A stretch of DNA of 64,000 bases, from NCBI GenBank assembly GCA_963971405.1, contig OZ020490.1:30653464-30717463 (forward strand), written 5' to 3'. This stretch comes from Psococerastis gibbosa. Lineage: Eukaryota > Arthropoda > Insecta > Psocodea > Psocidae. Below, piece after piece: positions 44,977-56,955 of the stretch. The notes below the pieces were generated by a model that made no database searches, was not told where the DNA came from, and saw nothing but the letters and a program-made list of their open reading frames with translations. Each line of letters opens with the position of its first letter. Position 1 is the first letter of the stretch. The position numbers were made by a program, and so were the translations under genes.

Positions 44977-45439
44977 ATATTGTTAAGAAATACACGAATT
45001 ATTGTTATTATTATTATTATTATTCCAAGTCCATACTTTTCTCATTCTGCGTGGACTATATATATATTAGCATATTTGAAGCATATTACTCTTAACAACA
45101 CTATACTATTGCGCAATGAAGCAGAATATTAACTATTAACATTAAAATCTTGTAAGAATCAAGCAGGCAAATAAAATAGCCCTAAACTACAATAGCACGT
45201 ATGAATCATAGAGTAGGCTATACTCGCTAGCGACTGAGCTGGCTGGAAACCGGAGGCTGGGTACCTATACCTGGCTACGTAGGCTACGACCTTAAACATA
45301 GTGAGAGGTGTAGCCTACTTAATACCGCCACCGGACATCGACTCAATTCATTGCTACATCTTTAACTACCTACCAGTGCAGAATATTTGCATGTTATACC
45401 CCGACAGCGTGAGCTTGCACGTATAGTATTTATAGTCTA

Positions 45440-46030
45440 TAGAAAGAGAAAGGCTGAAGCAGAAAGTTGCTGCAAGAATGTGCTTCTGGGCATCTGCATG
45501 TTATACTAAGACAGAATGAGGTTGCGCATGTAGTAAGTTAAGCCTGGCTTAGAAACAGGGAGGCTGAAGCAGCAGAAAGTTGCAGGAATAAGCTTCTGGA
45601 CATCTGCATGTTATATCAAAACAGTATGAGCTTGCACATGTAGTAATTATAGTCTGGCTGCTTAGAAAGAGGGAGGCAGAAGCAGAAAGTTGCAAGAATG
45701 AACTTCTGGGCATCTGTATGTTAGACAAAGACAGAATGAGGTTGCACATGGAGTAAGTTAAGCCTGACTTAGAAACAGGGAGGCTGAAGCAGCAGAAAGT
45801 TGCAGGAATAAGCTTCTGGGCATCTGTATGTTATACCAAGACAGAATGAGCTTGCGCATGTAGTATTTATAGTCTGGCTGCTTAGAAAGAGGGAGGCTGA
45901 AGCAGAAAGTTGCAAGAATGAACTTCTGGGCATCTGTATGTTAGACAAAGACAGAATGAGGTTGCACATGGAGTAAGTTAAGCCTGACTTAGAAACAGGG
46001 AGGCTGAAGCAGCAGAAAGTTGCAGTTAAG
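45440..46030 (+). repeat. Minisatellite, ~110-bp unit in a ~220-bp dimer pattern
   Basis: At least five units repeat the core GGCTGAAGCAGAAAGTTGCA, then AATGAACTTCTGGGCATCTG and a variable end (AGCCTGGCTTAGAAACAGGG or AGTCTGGCTGCTTAGAAAG). Two unit types alternate, so the array grew by dimers. It resumes at 47276-47325 beyond the inserted Harbinger element. Confidence 0.85.
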
Positions 46031-46040
46031 CCTGGCTTAA

Positions 46041-47272
46041 GCCGCGTCTCCACCAACCGAACATGCTTGGCGATGGCAAAACGCGATGTTCGCCAAACAT
46101 TGTTTGTGTAGACGCCTCCTCGAACATTCTGGCGGGAACGAGATGTTGGCTGTCAAAGTTCGCTCACAGACCGAACATTTCAGTCGAACTGAAGTCTTGG
46201 TCACGCATATTGCTATAGTTTTCTTCGTTATTGTACGTTTTTGGTGGGTTTTGTGAGGTTTGTGTTGCGAAACATGAGTGAACAAACAGATATCGAAAAT
46301 GGCAGTAAACACGTGTGGTCAGTTGAAAACACCATTAGATTAATTGAAGCCTATGAACGCTACCCTTTACTGTGGAAACCCAGTGAAAAACAGTACAGAA
46401 ATAAATATATGCGCAATGATGCAATTATTGAAATTGCGTCAGATGTCGGGTGCAGTGTACTCGATCTGAAGAAGAAGTTAGAGAGTACCTATTCTAGCTC
46501 AATACACGAAGGGAAAAGAAGAAAGTTATTACCCATTCTGGAATGTCCACAAGTGATAAAAAGAAACCATGGTGAGGACTTAAGTATCTTCGGTTTTTGG
46601 ATGATAAATACACACCAAACCGCACCAGTTCAAGCTCTGAAACTTTGCTAGAAACTGAAGAAAACAAGATATGTATATGCATATATATCATATCATGTAT
46701 ATGCGGATGAATCACAAACAGCTGTAACCCAAGAAGACACAGCAACTACCGGTGATCGGCTATCTGCTATCTCCATCAACTAGCAAAATATTTAAGCCAC
46801 GCAAAAAGAAAAGTTGAAAAAAATAAACAAGACGAAGCCTATCAAATAATGAAAGAGTGTTATGAGGGCATCAACAGCCTATAAAGGCATAGGAATGAAT
46901 TCTCTATTTATGGGGAAGCTGTTGCAGCCAGAAATAGAAAACTAACCAACCCTATTGCTATCTGCGTTCTTAAAAACAATATCGACAACGCCATTTTTGA
47001 AGCAGAAATGCAGGAATACAAAATATGAAATCTTAAAAAGATACGATACATCAGCGATGCCGTTGCCAAAAATCTTAGCGATGCACTCATCTCACTGTTC
47101 ACCGTACTACAACTCAAAAAGAGTGCACTACAAAACGTCAAACCCCGAACACTGATTTGTTGGTGCGAAATTGTTCAACGAACTTGTTCAGCGAACTTTT
47201 ATTTAATGTTTGTCCGTTTATCGTGTTCGCAAACACTGCTTGGCAGAATTGTTCGGTTGGTGGAGACGCGGC
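46041..47272 (+). mobile_element. PIF/Harbinger-type DNA transposon, internally decayed
   Basis: The element is bounded by perfect 23-bp terminal inverted repeats (start GCCGCGTCTCCACCAACC) with a TAA target duplication on both sides (46038-46040 and 47273-47275); TWA targets are characteristic of PIF/Harbinger. It sits inside a minisatellite whose units give the empty site. It carries a MADF-domain gene remnant but no transposase-like reading frame, so it is probably non-autonomous. Confidence 0.85.
46274..47027 (+). pseudogene. MADF-domain (Adf-1-like) DNA-binding protein of the Harbinger element, broken
   Basis: The ATG at 46274 starts an open frame to 46651 with a MADF domain: SKHVWSVENTIRLIEAYERY-type N-terminus, PLLW, RNKYMRNDA, and a basic end (SIHEGKRRK). 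A frameshift near 46570-46600 leads to a second frame with DDKYTPNRTSSSSETLLETE. A third in-frame stretch after more stops contains NEFSIYGEAVAARNRKLTNP and IFEAEMQEYKI, the usual C-terminus of such proteins. Harbinger elements encode a Myb/MADF-type partner of the transposase that binds DNA. At least one frameshift and an in-frame TAA (about 46882) make this copy nonfunctional. Confidence 0.75.
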
Positions 47273-47329
47273 TAAGAAACAGGGAGGTTGAACCAGAAAG
47301 TTGCAGGAATAAGCTTAGAAACCACTCTG

Positions 47330-50015
47330 AGGAGGGCTATAAATTTAACGGTCGTGTCAGATAACCTAGTCACCGTCGACGTCGTTATATTTAATAAATA
47401 AATAAATAAATAATAAATGTATTTTTACGATATACAATACATATAGAAAAGAGTAAGATCGTCAGAAACACGTCTAGTCAGAGTTAAAGCTGAGTGTTCA
47501 AAATTTTTTGTAAACAAAACATTATCGTATTTTTTGGACGAAATTAATTAATTCCTCGGTCCACAGCCACAAAGATATAATATATAATATTTCAGTTCAG
47601 AAAATATAAACTTCCTGCGATAACTTGGATTTTTTATGAGTTTTTTATCTGTTCACTTTGTTATCTTTGTATCTGTGGAATGAGCAATAAATTATTTTCG
47701 TCAAAAAATCAGTAAAATTTCTTGTTTACAAAACATTTTGAGCACTCAGCCTTAAAGCTGTTGTGTCAGGCCGTTACTAAGGTCACTAAGAGCATAGAAA
47801 GCTTTCCCTCAGAGATCGTCTTTAGACAGTGATTTCACAATATTTTGAAAACAACGAATGTCCGAGTCAAATTGACGTAATTAATCAAAACCCTCCTTCT
47901 ACAGCCTTAAAAATGTTCACCTAATGGATCATGGTTTGCGCTTCGACATAAAATGATTTTTTTCAAAGTCAGGACATTTAGAGCAGTGAAACTGGTTCGA
48001 GTCCTACACTATCCTAATTTTCTGGCGGTCCCGGACTTCCCTAATTGAGTGTAAAGAGATGGCTTTATAGCCCTAAGTCAGCTAGGTTGGCCAACGGCAC
48101 GAAAGTGCACGGTTTTGCCCCAAGATACGCCAGCTCATAGAAATCTTCTGAAGTAGACTGTGTGGGTTTGCACCAACCATTCACCAAGTCTTATTTGTTC
48201 AGAGAGAAAACCGTCAGCAACTCCCTCGTGTCGAACCGTCACGTCGGTGTGTACCTGGTTTGAGAACATATAACTGTTCGAGATTGCCAAGCGATGGTCG
48301 GACAAGTCCTCGTTGGCCTCGAGCATTTAGATTAATTTTGCAAGATGACCGAACGTTATTTTTTTTTGCCACCAGTCATTGAGAGATTTTCCTTCCGAGT
48401 ACCTGGGATTTCAGGTGGTATGAAATTGCGATTTAGCAGCATCATTTGCTGCTGGTACACAGGTAGTGAAAGTCTCCTAGGATGGACTCAGTGAGGCTTA
48501 TCGACTGAAGGGTTCACCGGCTACGACCTCAATCGGTACCTGGCTCAATCATTGGTTGTCATAGCAACATATCAGGGTATATAAACTGACCTAGGAGGAA
48601 CCATCGTTATCAATATGTCGGCTTGTGGGCCTGAACAAGGGAGAAGGAGAGCTCAGGCGCGATGTGGCAGAGCTTCACGGGCCGTAGCGCCAAGGAGTAA
48701 GTATGTAAGTAAGTGGGCCTACACAAGATAACTACGTAATGTCGCTGGGCAAGACACACAAGCTAAATACAGAGTTATGGCCGGGTGTTTCATTGCGTCA
48801 ATGGTAAACTTGTCTCAGCTTGTCCATTATCGCTTGTGGCCGGTGTAGGTTGACATCGAGAACGTATACCAGTTTGCCAATGGCCGAAAATTCATACGGA
48901 AACAATACAGGAAATGTCCGAAATCTATGGGGGCATTGGACAAGGGACCTAAATAAATTAAATATAGACTGTACACATAATAAATAATGATACATGAGCA
49001 CTTGTTTGCGTCTTCATTAGGTATTAAATTTGGTAGCTAGAGTTGGTAGGTACCCCGCACACCATTAGGTGAAGGGGGCCTACAATATATGTTCTTATGT
49101 CAGTAATGTTGAGATATACACGAATTATTATTATTATTATTATTATAAATAGTATAAATAATAAATATATATAAATACATCCTTCAGAGTTCAGAAGGAT
49201 CTCACTCATTGCAGAAAGCTAGAGTGAATACTATACAATGGTTTATTCTTATTAATTATTATTAATTATATTTATATCTTGCAGTGCCACTGCACTATGA
49301 TCGCTCGATAAGCGGAAGCTTGAGCGTGATAATGCTGATTAATAACAAATTGTTGTTCTCAATATATGCACCTTGTCCGGGGTTACCGGTCAAGGAAAAA
49401 AGTGAAGTGATTACATTATTATTATATTTTTATACTTAGATAACCCTAAATGGGAATTAGATACAAAAAAAAAACGGATTCTAACCACGGTTTCTGCCTA
49501 GCCAGCTTACGATACCAGTTCACCGCGTTCAAATTCCTCTGTCGTTCAATGTATTTATTTCATCAGTTCACTTAACTGTTCTCTAGGCCTGTCGATAAAT
49601 TAACCAATGGAGTCATATTTGTATAGACTATGGTTTTCTACTACTTTGGTGCACCTAAACCGGATATGACAGTATTTAAATTGGCTGCAGAGTTAAATGT
49701 ACAGCATAAGTTAGACACTCCACTTCTATAAATAACTATAGATACTTTCTATGGCACACACTGTCAAGGTTAGCCATTGAGGAAATGGCAAGCCACATCC
49801 TATTCCTACAGGTATAGAACAGCCTTTTCCCAGTACGGAAGAGCTTATGCATCATTCTAGCACTGGATGAGGTTCTGTAGGGACAGTTTTGGTCACTAGG
49901 TTCGCTGACGACAAACCGACATCCATATTATTCAAAATGGCAGCCGTTTGCATGTGAAAACTAACCTCTTAGTATCTAATTAATTCTTTTCATATTTTTT
50001 ATAATATTTTTACTA
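47330..50015. other. Upstream sequence without identified genes
   Basis: It contains ATAA and TTA microsatellites (47390-47415, 49125-49145), old pieces of families G and E-like repeats (48540-48790), a SINE fragment at 47990-48095, and otherwise no recognised element or exon. Confidence 0.4.
47990..48095 (+). repeat. tRNA-derived SINE fragment
   Basis: GGTTCGAGTCCTACACTATC, TTTTCTGGCGGTCCCGGACT and ATAGCCCTAAGTCAGCTAGG. It lacks the middle GGCATGTAAAGCAGG block. Confidence 0.6.
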
Positions 50016-50019
50016 TGCC

Positions 50020-50210
50020 TGGACCGAGTAGTTTGCCCGGAAATCGACGAACAGACAGATCGACAGACCGACCGACAGACAGACATTTCGTAAAAAACAC
50101 TTTTTTGGGTTCCTGGTACCCCAAAACGTGTAAATCCGTTGAAATCTCGGAATCGAAAATTTCGACCGTCACAAAGCTTTCCTTATACTACGTATAAATT
50201 GGAAAGCAAT
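50020..50210 (+). repeat. Family D repeat, 3' end only
   Basis: GACCGAGTAGTTTGCCCGGA to TACGTATAAATTGGAAAGC, with a short CAGA/GACC tract. The rest of the element is absent. Confidence 0.65.
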
Positions 50211-50889
50211 AATTGTCTTTAACAGAAATTTCTCATGATACAGAATGAATAGCAGAGCAAAAAGTGAATTGGGGGCACATGGCAATGTACATGTGGGGGG
50301 GTCACTGGTTCAATTGCTGTCGTTATTCAATCAACAGCGAGCACTACAGCAGGCCTGCACACAATACAGACCAGATACTGTATCAGCCATCGGCGTAGCT
50401 TCTGGAAACCCATAAGCTTTGTATTTGTTTTGTTTTCGACCATATACTGTAGTATAAGTTACGGATAACATGTTTTTACCACCACATTTAAATCATTACT
50501 TATAGTATAGGTAATGTATACATGTAATATGACGGGTTTCTATGTGCCTTGCCACACCTACAGAAATATACGATATGTTCTGTTTTATTCTAAAACAGTG
50601 TATTTTGCTGGAATCTGAATAGCAGCAACTTGTCGAAGTGAACAATCTGAACGATATATCCACACATGGCAGAAGAACTGGTAAGAGTGAACCCGTACAG
50701 GCTTTAAGCAATCAGTAGCTGAGCTTTTGATTAATGCCTCATGGTCTCAGAGGCGAAGACGCGAAAATCCCTAATCTGTCGATGAAAAGGTTCCGCAGAA
50801 AAATTATTTCCAAAAAGAAGCCCCTTGTTTCCAAAAGCTATGCCAATGCCAATATTCTATCATTCATCATTTAACAAAGGGTTAGTTGG

Positions 50890-51475
50890 ACTTACATTGT
50901 CAGCTAAGTTATTAGTCATTACAGGCATGGACCTCATAGTCATCGAACAATTAGGGCGGAGCCCATTGTCAGGGGAATATCAATAATCACACAATCAAGT
51001 GGTTTACTTACTAATGGTTCTAGGCTAGGAAGTACAAAACCTAGAACAGGCCTTGGCGTCTTTGGTCCTGGGGTTAAATATCTGGAGTCTCTTGGGGAGA
51101 CAACTATAGTCTTGCAGATTCTGTAATGAAGGTGCGGAGGACCTGCGATGAGATGCGATGCAATCGCACGAAGAAGAGCAGCATGCTCGGGAAGCTTGCA
51201 GTTACATGTAAAAGACCTACCACTTCTGAATCCCCTCAAGATCCTGGCTCTCCTGAGGGAGATAGGCCTCGAGAAAGTGATGTAGAAGTGATGTAGATAC
51301 TTTGTTGTAGGGGGCACAATAGGCCAATAGGCTTAAGTGCACACAGGTAACACCTGTACCCCAATTTAAAAAAAAAATTGTCAGGGGAAGGGGGCTCCGT
51401 CCTAATTGTTCGATGACTATCAGGCCCATGTCTCTAGTGACTATTAACACAGCAGGCAATGCAAGTCCAACTACC
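50890..51475. mobile_element. TIR element of ~585 bp
   Basis: Long inverted ends: GTTAGTTGGACTTACATTGT and ATAGTCATCGAACAATTAGG at the left, CCTAATTGTTCGATGACTAT and TGCAAGTCCAACTACCCC at the right. The inside matches, in reverse, sequences beside the family F copy at 27480-28050. Confidence 0.65.
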
Positions 51476-51764
51476 CCTCTGTGAAATAGTATTACACCAT
51501 TGCCATTTGCCATTACCAATAGGCTCATTCATCATTTTAACATTTTTAAGCATAGAAAGCAAGACTTCCTTTCAAATCGCCCTTTTCAAATATGATATAG
51601 GCTAGGATTTATTCGAACCGTCCCATGGTTAAGTGTGTGAGTGAGTAAGTGCTTTCGTTTAAAGGAATTTTTTATCGACTTTAAATTGTACTGTAAATTG
51701 TGTACTGTTTTTATTGCTGACCCCTAGTTGAGTGTCCACTAGGGTGGTCTCAGCTATAAAAATA

Positions 51765-52600
51765 AAGAACCGGTCCGAGTTTACTAGAACATTCTTTCCA
51801 ATTTATTAAAATTAGTAGATAGAGAAAATGAGTAATTTGATGGTAAATAATTTTCCTATGGCTAAATTTCCGATATCTCGGTGGGGGGGGGGGGGTTGAC
51901 GGACCAACTGCCGTCACTGGAGGTGAGATAAATTCTAGATAGGTCAAACCAACACATTACCACACAGCAATAATGGCAGGGCACGCAATGCATTTCAGTG
52001 TGAATTTTCTATTATTTTTTCAAACAATTTTTTTTTGCACAAAACCAAATAGTTTTTTGGGAAAGCAACCTGATCGGTTTCGTTACTCAATTTAACCCCT
52101 AAAACATGCCTGAAGGTAGAAATCATCGATAGAAAGGTTTCGCAGAAAAATTATTTCTTAGTCATTTATCATTAAAATTAGTTATTTTTATTTTTTTAAC
52201 CCCAGAAGCAAACTATTAAGGGGCAAGCGACCCCCCGCGTTTTGTCAACATTAATAACGACCACAATATGTGTGAATTTAAAAGAAATCGTTGAGAAATA
52301 ATTTTTTTGGGCGTTTTTTTGGAGTTTTTTGATAAAAAAAACCCCCCCAAATTGAGTTAGCCCAAGGTATGATTTTTGTAAACCTACATGCTAAATTTCA
52401 TCAAAATCGACCGAGTAGTTTGCCCGGAAATCGATGAACAGACAGACAGACAGACAGACATACATGCAGACAGACAGAGCGACAGACAGACATTTCGTAA
52501 AAACCCCTTTTTTGGGTTCCTGGGACCTCAAAACGTGCAAATCCGTTGAAATTTCGGAATCGAAAAAAGCCTTCCTTATACTACGTATAAATTGGGAAGC
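51765..52600 (+). repeat. Family D repeat
   Basis: A full copy with a G run at 51883-51895 and a CAGA tract at 52438-52490. It is followed within 10 bp by the start of another copy. Confidence 0.75.
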
Positions 52601-52604
52601 AATA

Positions 52605-53012
52605 AAAAAGAACCGGTCCTAGTTTACTCGAACAGGCTTTCCAATTTATCAATTAGTAGGGAGAGAAAATGAATAATTTTATGGTAAATAATTTGGAGTT
52701 TTTTGAAAATAAAACCCCCCCAAATTGAGTTAGCCCAAAATAAAAAAAAATGGTCTCGAGGTATGATTTTTGTGAACCTACATGCCAAATTTCACCCAAA
52801 TCCATCGAGTAGTTTGCCAGGAAATCGATGAACAGACAGACAGACAGACATACATACATACAGACAGACAGACAGAGCGACAGACATTTCGTAAAAACCA
52901 CTTTTTTGGGTTCCTGGTACCTGAAAACGTGTAAATCCGTTGAAATCTCGGAATCGAAAATTTCGACCATAACAAAGCTTTCCTTATACTACGTATAAAT
53001 TGGAAAGCAATA
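52605..53012 (+). repeat. Family D repeat with a large internal deletion
   Basis: The start (GAACCGGTCCTAGTTTACTC) and the end (CTACGTATAAATTGGAAAGC) are kept. The middle ~430 bp, including the G run, is missing. Confidence 0.72.
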
Positions 53013-53439
53013 AAGTCATTATTTATTTAATTATTTATTTAAATCGCCCTTACCTGACCCAGCAGCTGTTTTTTTTTTTTTTTTTTCCATTGTCATGCCT
53101 GTCTCTCAAAGTATGCGGGCCTAGCCACCGTTGCCGGTTCTACGAGTATAAGTATACACACCTGCCAGTATATCCAGGTATAGGGAGCCATTTTTAATCA
53201 GTTCGGCGTAGAACACGTCCACTTTTTGTCTAATCTGTCCGCATTCCCAGCTATACATTGGCCTTTGTTCAGCCACTGATGGCAAAACTGGTCAGCAAAT
53301 GACAGTTTATAGTACTTCATCCATCATTGTAATGACTTCTGGTTATGTTTCAAAGCCAGAACCTACGTTCAGGCAATATCATACATTACCTCAGGGGTCA
53401 ATGAACCTATCTCCAATTCCTAGACAAGAGTAGTAAGTT

Positions 53440-54098
53440 AACAGTGAAAATGCGGGGGGGGGGGGGTCGCTTGCCCCTTGATAGTTGGGATAGATGGGGG
53501 TAAAATAATAAAAATAACTAAATTTAAATGAAAAATTACTAAAAAATAATATTTCTGCGAAACCTTTCTATCGATGATTCCTACCTTCAGGCATTTTTTA
53601 GGTGCTAAATTGAGTAACGACACCGGACAGGTTGCTTTCCCAAAAAACTATTTGGTTTGTACAAAAAAATGTTTTTAATTTTTAAAATAACTAAATTTTA
53701 AGGAAAAATTACTAGAAAGTAATTTTTCTGCAAAACCTTTCTATCAATGATTTCTACCTTCAGGAATGTTTTAGGTGTTAAATTGAAGTAACGAAACCGG
53801 ACAGGTTGCTTTCCCAAAAAACTATTTGGTTTTGTACAAAAAAAATATTTTTTTTTTTAATGATGAAATGCATTGCGTGCCCTGCCATTATTGCTGTGTA
53901 GTAATGTGTTGGTCTGACCTATCTAGAATTTACTTCACCTCCAGTAACGTCAGGTGGACAACCCCCCCCCCCCCCCCCCCGAGATGTCCGAAATTTAATT
54001 TAACTACAGGAAAATTATTTACCATGAAAGTACTCATTTTCTCTATCTACTAATTGATAAATTGGAAAGCATGTTCGAGTAAACTCGGACCGGTTATT
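53440..54098 (-). repeat. Family D repeat, reverse, 3' part missing
   Basis: A reverse copy with C run 53962-53980. One ~150-bp block (CGAAACCTTTCTATCGATGA to CAAAAAACTATTTGG) is present twice, at about 53550-53670 and 53730-53840. The GACA end is absent. Confidence 0.7.
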
Positions 54099-54378
54099 TA
54101 AGTTGTAGAAGACTTCATTCATCATATAATGGGGTATTTTTAATTTTTGGTACTGTAGCTATTTCATAAAAATGATTGAGGGCTAAAATTTCTCGTAAAA
54201 TAGCTACCATGAAAAAAATGCCAACCCAAAAATTAATAATACCCTATTTTATGATGCATAAAGTAGTCATCTACAACCTAAATGAATCTATATTTTAATA
54301 ACTTGCTTAGTTAATTAATTAAAAATAAGAAATATTTAATTTCGGGCTTCCAATTCCCTACGGGACGTACCTACACTC
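54098..54378. mobile_element. Truncated family C MITE
   Basis: The right part matches family C (TTTAATTTCGGGC, then the end GTACCTACACTC and TTAA at 54379-54382). The left end is missing; it joins directly to a family D repeat at about 54098. Confidence 0.65.
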
Positions 54379-54434
54379 TTAAGGCGAATCATTCCAATTT
54401 GTTTGAAAACATTACGTGCGAGCTAATTGATTAA

Positions 54435-54824
54435 GGCGCCCATTCCACCGACCGGCTAGGGCTATTTTCAAAAACGGTGACGTGGTAGCAGACATTTAAG
54501 ACTTAGGTGGCGATTCCACCGACCTCACATTGCAGAATGCAAATGACATTGACGGAAATTAGAATTTTTTTTAGAAATTTTTTTTATAGAAATCTATTAA
54601 AATGTTTGTACTTAACATATCCCATGACGCCATTTTTTAATTTTAGTTTGTTTGTGATTTTACTGTATGATCATTGATCAATTTTAACTATGGCATAGAG
54701 GAAAATAAACATTTCCGTCAATTCTGCAATGCGAGGTCGGTGGAAACCCCGCCTAAGTCTTGAATGTCTGCTACCACGCCACTGTTTTTGTAAATAGCCC
54801 TAGCCGGTCGGTGGAATGGGCACC
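54435..54824. mobile_element. Family A MITE, first in a tandem MITE-LINE array
   Basis: Palindromic, ends GGCGCCCATTCCACCGACCG and GGTGGAATGGGCACC. TAA lies on both sides (54432-54434, 54825-54827). Confidence 0.82.
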
Positions 54825-54959
54825 TAAACTCTCGTTCCACAGTGGCTATGCATACTGTCAAAATAGGTCATACACTCATACTTAATCCATCATTATGGAT
54901 TAACGATAGTTCTCAAGACTAAGATTAAGCTTGGAGGTTCTCTTAGACATAATTCTATT

Positions 54960-55310
54960 TAGTCATAATAAAGCTAACAATATTGTCAGGTGAAGTGCGC
55001 AGAACCGGCTTAAAATTCTTAAACTCCAAAAAAGAGCTATTAGGATTTAGGTACATTATGGGAATCAATCAAAGAGAGAGCTGTAGACAGCACTTCATTG
55101 ACCTGAGCATTCTAACGTTACCAAGCCTGTATATTCTGCACGTGGCTGTGCAGTACGTTCACAAAAATTTAAGCAGTTTCCAGCGGGCAGAAAATGTCCA
55201 CAATCATGGAACAAAATCAAGGACAAACTTGGTTGCCATGCAACACAGAACCGGCGGTATGAATGTAAGCCGTCATCATATCGGTTTGCTCATATACAAC
55301 AAACTGCCTA
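54960..55310 (+). pseudogene. LINE reverse transcriptase C-terminal fragment, duplicated copy 1
   Basis: The open frame reads GLKFLNSKKELLGFRYIMGI, NQRESCRQHFIDLSILTLPS, LYILHVAVQYVHKNLSSFQ and ends HHIGLLIYNKLPK, where it runs into a MITE. LQK-x-A-x-R-x-I...R.SCR..F..L.ILTLPSLYI is a hallmark of the C-terminal region of many insect LINEs. It is nearly identical to the copy 871 bp downstream. Confidence 0.78.
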
Positions 55311-55311
55311 A

Positions 55312-55695
55312 GGCGCCCATTCCACCGGCCGGCTAGGGCAATTTTCAAAAACGGTGACGTGGTAGCAGACATTCAAGACTTAGGTGACGATTCCACCGAC
55401 CTCACATTGCAGAATGCAAATGACATTGACGGAAATTAGAATTTTTCTTTTTATAGAAATCTATTTAAATGTTTGTACTTAACATATCCCATGACGCCAT
55501 TTTTTAATTTTAGTTTGTTTGTTTGTGATTTTACTGTATGATCATTGACCAAATTTAACTATGGCACAGAGGAAAATAAACATTTCCGTCAATTCTGCAA
55601 TGCGAGGTCGATGGAAACCCCGCCTAAGTCTTGAATGTCTGCTACCACGTCACTGTTTTTGTAAATAGCCCTAGCCGGTCGGTGGAATGGGCACC
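55312..55695. mobile_element. Family A MITE, second in the tandem array
   Basis: Nearly identical to 54435-54824 and flanked by TAA (55309-55311, 55696-55698). Its left flank is the LINE fragment ending YNKLPK; its right flank repeats the flank of the first copy. Confidence 0.82.
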
Positions 55696-55830
55696 TAAAC
55701 TCTCGTTCCACAGTGGCTATACATACTGTCAAAATAGGTCATACACTCATACTTAATCCATTATTATGGACTAACGATAGTTCTCAAGACTAAGATTAAG
55801 CTTGGAGGTTCTCTTAGTCATAATTCCATT

Positions 55831-56187
55831 TAGTCATAATAAAGCTAACAATATTGTCAGGTGAAGTGTGCAGAACCGGCTCAAAATTCTTAAACTCCAA
55901 AAAAGAGCTATTAGGATTTAGGTACATTGTGGGAATCAATCAAAGAGAGAGCTGTAGACAGCACTTCATTGACCTGAGCATTCTAACGTTACCAAGCCTG
56001 TATATTCTGCACGTGGCTGTGCAGTACGTTCACAAAAATTTAAGCAGTTTCCAGTGGGCAGAAAATGTCCACAATCATGGAACAAGATCAAGGACAAACT
56101 TGGTTGCCATGCAACACAGAACCCGGCGGTAAGAATGTAAGCCGTCATCACATCGGTTTGCTCATATACAACAAACTGCCTAACTAA
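55831..56187 (+). pseudogene. LINE reverse transcriptase C-terminal fragment, duplicated copy 2
   Basis: It has the same sequence as copy 1 with scattered substitutions and one inserted base near 56121 that breaks the frame. It ends at YNKLPN where the third MITE begins. Related codons (IKSAKNLAEFK) resume at 56570 after that MITE. Confidence 0.78.
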
Positions 56188-56568
56188 GGCGCCCATTCCA
56201 CCGACCGGCTAGGGCTATTTTCGAAAACGGTGACGTGGTAGCAGACATTTAAGACTTAGGTGGCGATCCCACCGACCTCACATTGCAGAATGCAAATGAC
56301 AATGACGGAAATTAGAATTTTTCTTTTTATAGAAATCTATTAAAATGTTTGTACTTAACATATCTCATGACGCCATTTTTTAATTTTAGTTTGTTTGTTT
56401 GTGATTTTACTGTATGATCATTGATCAATTTTAACTATGGCATAGAGGAAAATAAACATTTCCGTCAATTCTGCAATGCGAGGTCGGTGGAAACCCCGCC
56501 TAAGTCTTGAATGTCTGCTACCACGTCACCGTTTTTGTAAATAGCCCTAGCCGGTCGGTGGAATGGAA
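56188..56568. mobile_element. Family A MITE, third in the tandem array
   Basis: Same element, but the right end reads GGTGGAATGGAA before TAA instead of GGAATGGGCGCC, so the last bases are lost or replaced. It splits LINE coding sequence. Confidence 0.8.
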
Positions 56569-56825
56569 TAAAGTCAGCCAAGAACCTAGCAGAATTCAAA
56601 TTTTTTTTTAGGGTTTCCTTATTCAAAAGACATTTTACAACATCCAAGAGTTTTTTGAACAGACTTAGTATAGTATAATAACTAAAATGTTTTAATAATG
56701 GCTATTGCATATGTTGATACTTGCATTGTGTTAACATTTTATTTATTATTCTGTATTATTAAGTTAAAATTTTTAACGCTATTGTATTGAAAATCGGTGC
56801 AATATAGAATTATCTTATCTTAACT
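56569..56825 (+). pseudogene. LINE C-terminus and 3' UTR beyond the MITE
   Basis: ATAAAGTCAGCCAAGAACCT encodes IKSAKNLAEFK, then in a shifted frame FKRHFTTSKSFLN, the usual end of such LINE proteins. An AT-rich 3' UTR follows, ending in TTATCTTATCTTAAC short repeats. This shows that the MITE at 56188-56568 split the LINE coding region. Confidence 0.6.
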
Positions 56826-56854
56826 TACTACGTCAGTTCTGTTGTCAGTCCAGC

Positions 56855-56955
56855 CTGCCTTCTTAGTTGAGTTTAAGAGAGGGCTTTATAGCCATAACTC
56901 CGCTAGGTTGGCTTAGTTATAGAACAAAAAGTCAATATTTATACATTTATTTACA
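56855..56955 (+). repeat. tRNA-derived SINE 3' end
   Basis: TTAGTTGAGTTTAAGAGAGG, ATAACTCCGCTAGGTTGGCT, AGAACAAAAAGTC and an ATTT-rich tail. Another such 3' end is at 15830-15900. Confidence 0.65.

Larger units (their letters stand above)
54435..56568 (+). repeat. Tandem duplication of an ~870-bp MITE-LINE unit (about 2.4 copies)
   Basis: The unit is family A MITE, about 130 bp of spacer (AACTCTCGTTCCACAGTGGC...), then the LINE fragment. It repeats with a period of 871-876 bp and ends in a third MITE. The copies differ at only a few positions, so the duplication is recent. Confidence 0.85.

Noticed and set aside
45440..46030. CRISPR-like array
   Set aside because: Units are contiguous tandem repeats without unique spacers, in a eukaryotic context.
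45549..46056. 66- and 95-codon frames with repeated Leu/Ser peptides
   Set aside because: They are the minisatellite read as codons; the unit is not a multiple of a conserved protein repeat.
55854..56187. LINE fragment as a live host gene
   Set aside because: Truncated at both ends, duplicated with a MITE and frameshifted in one copy.
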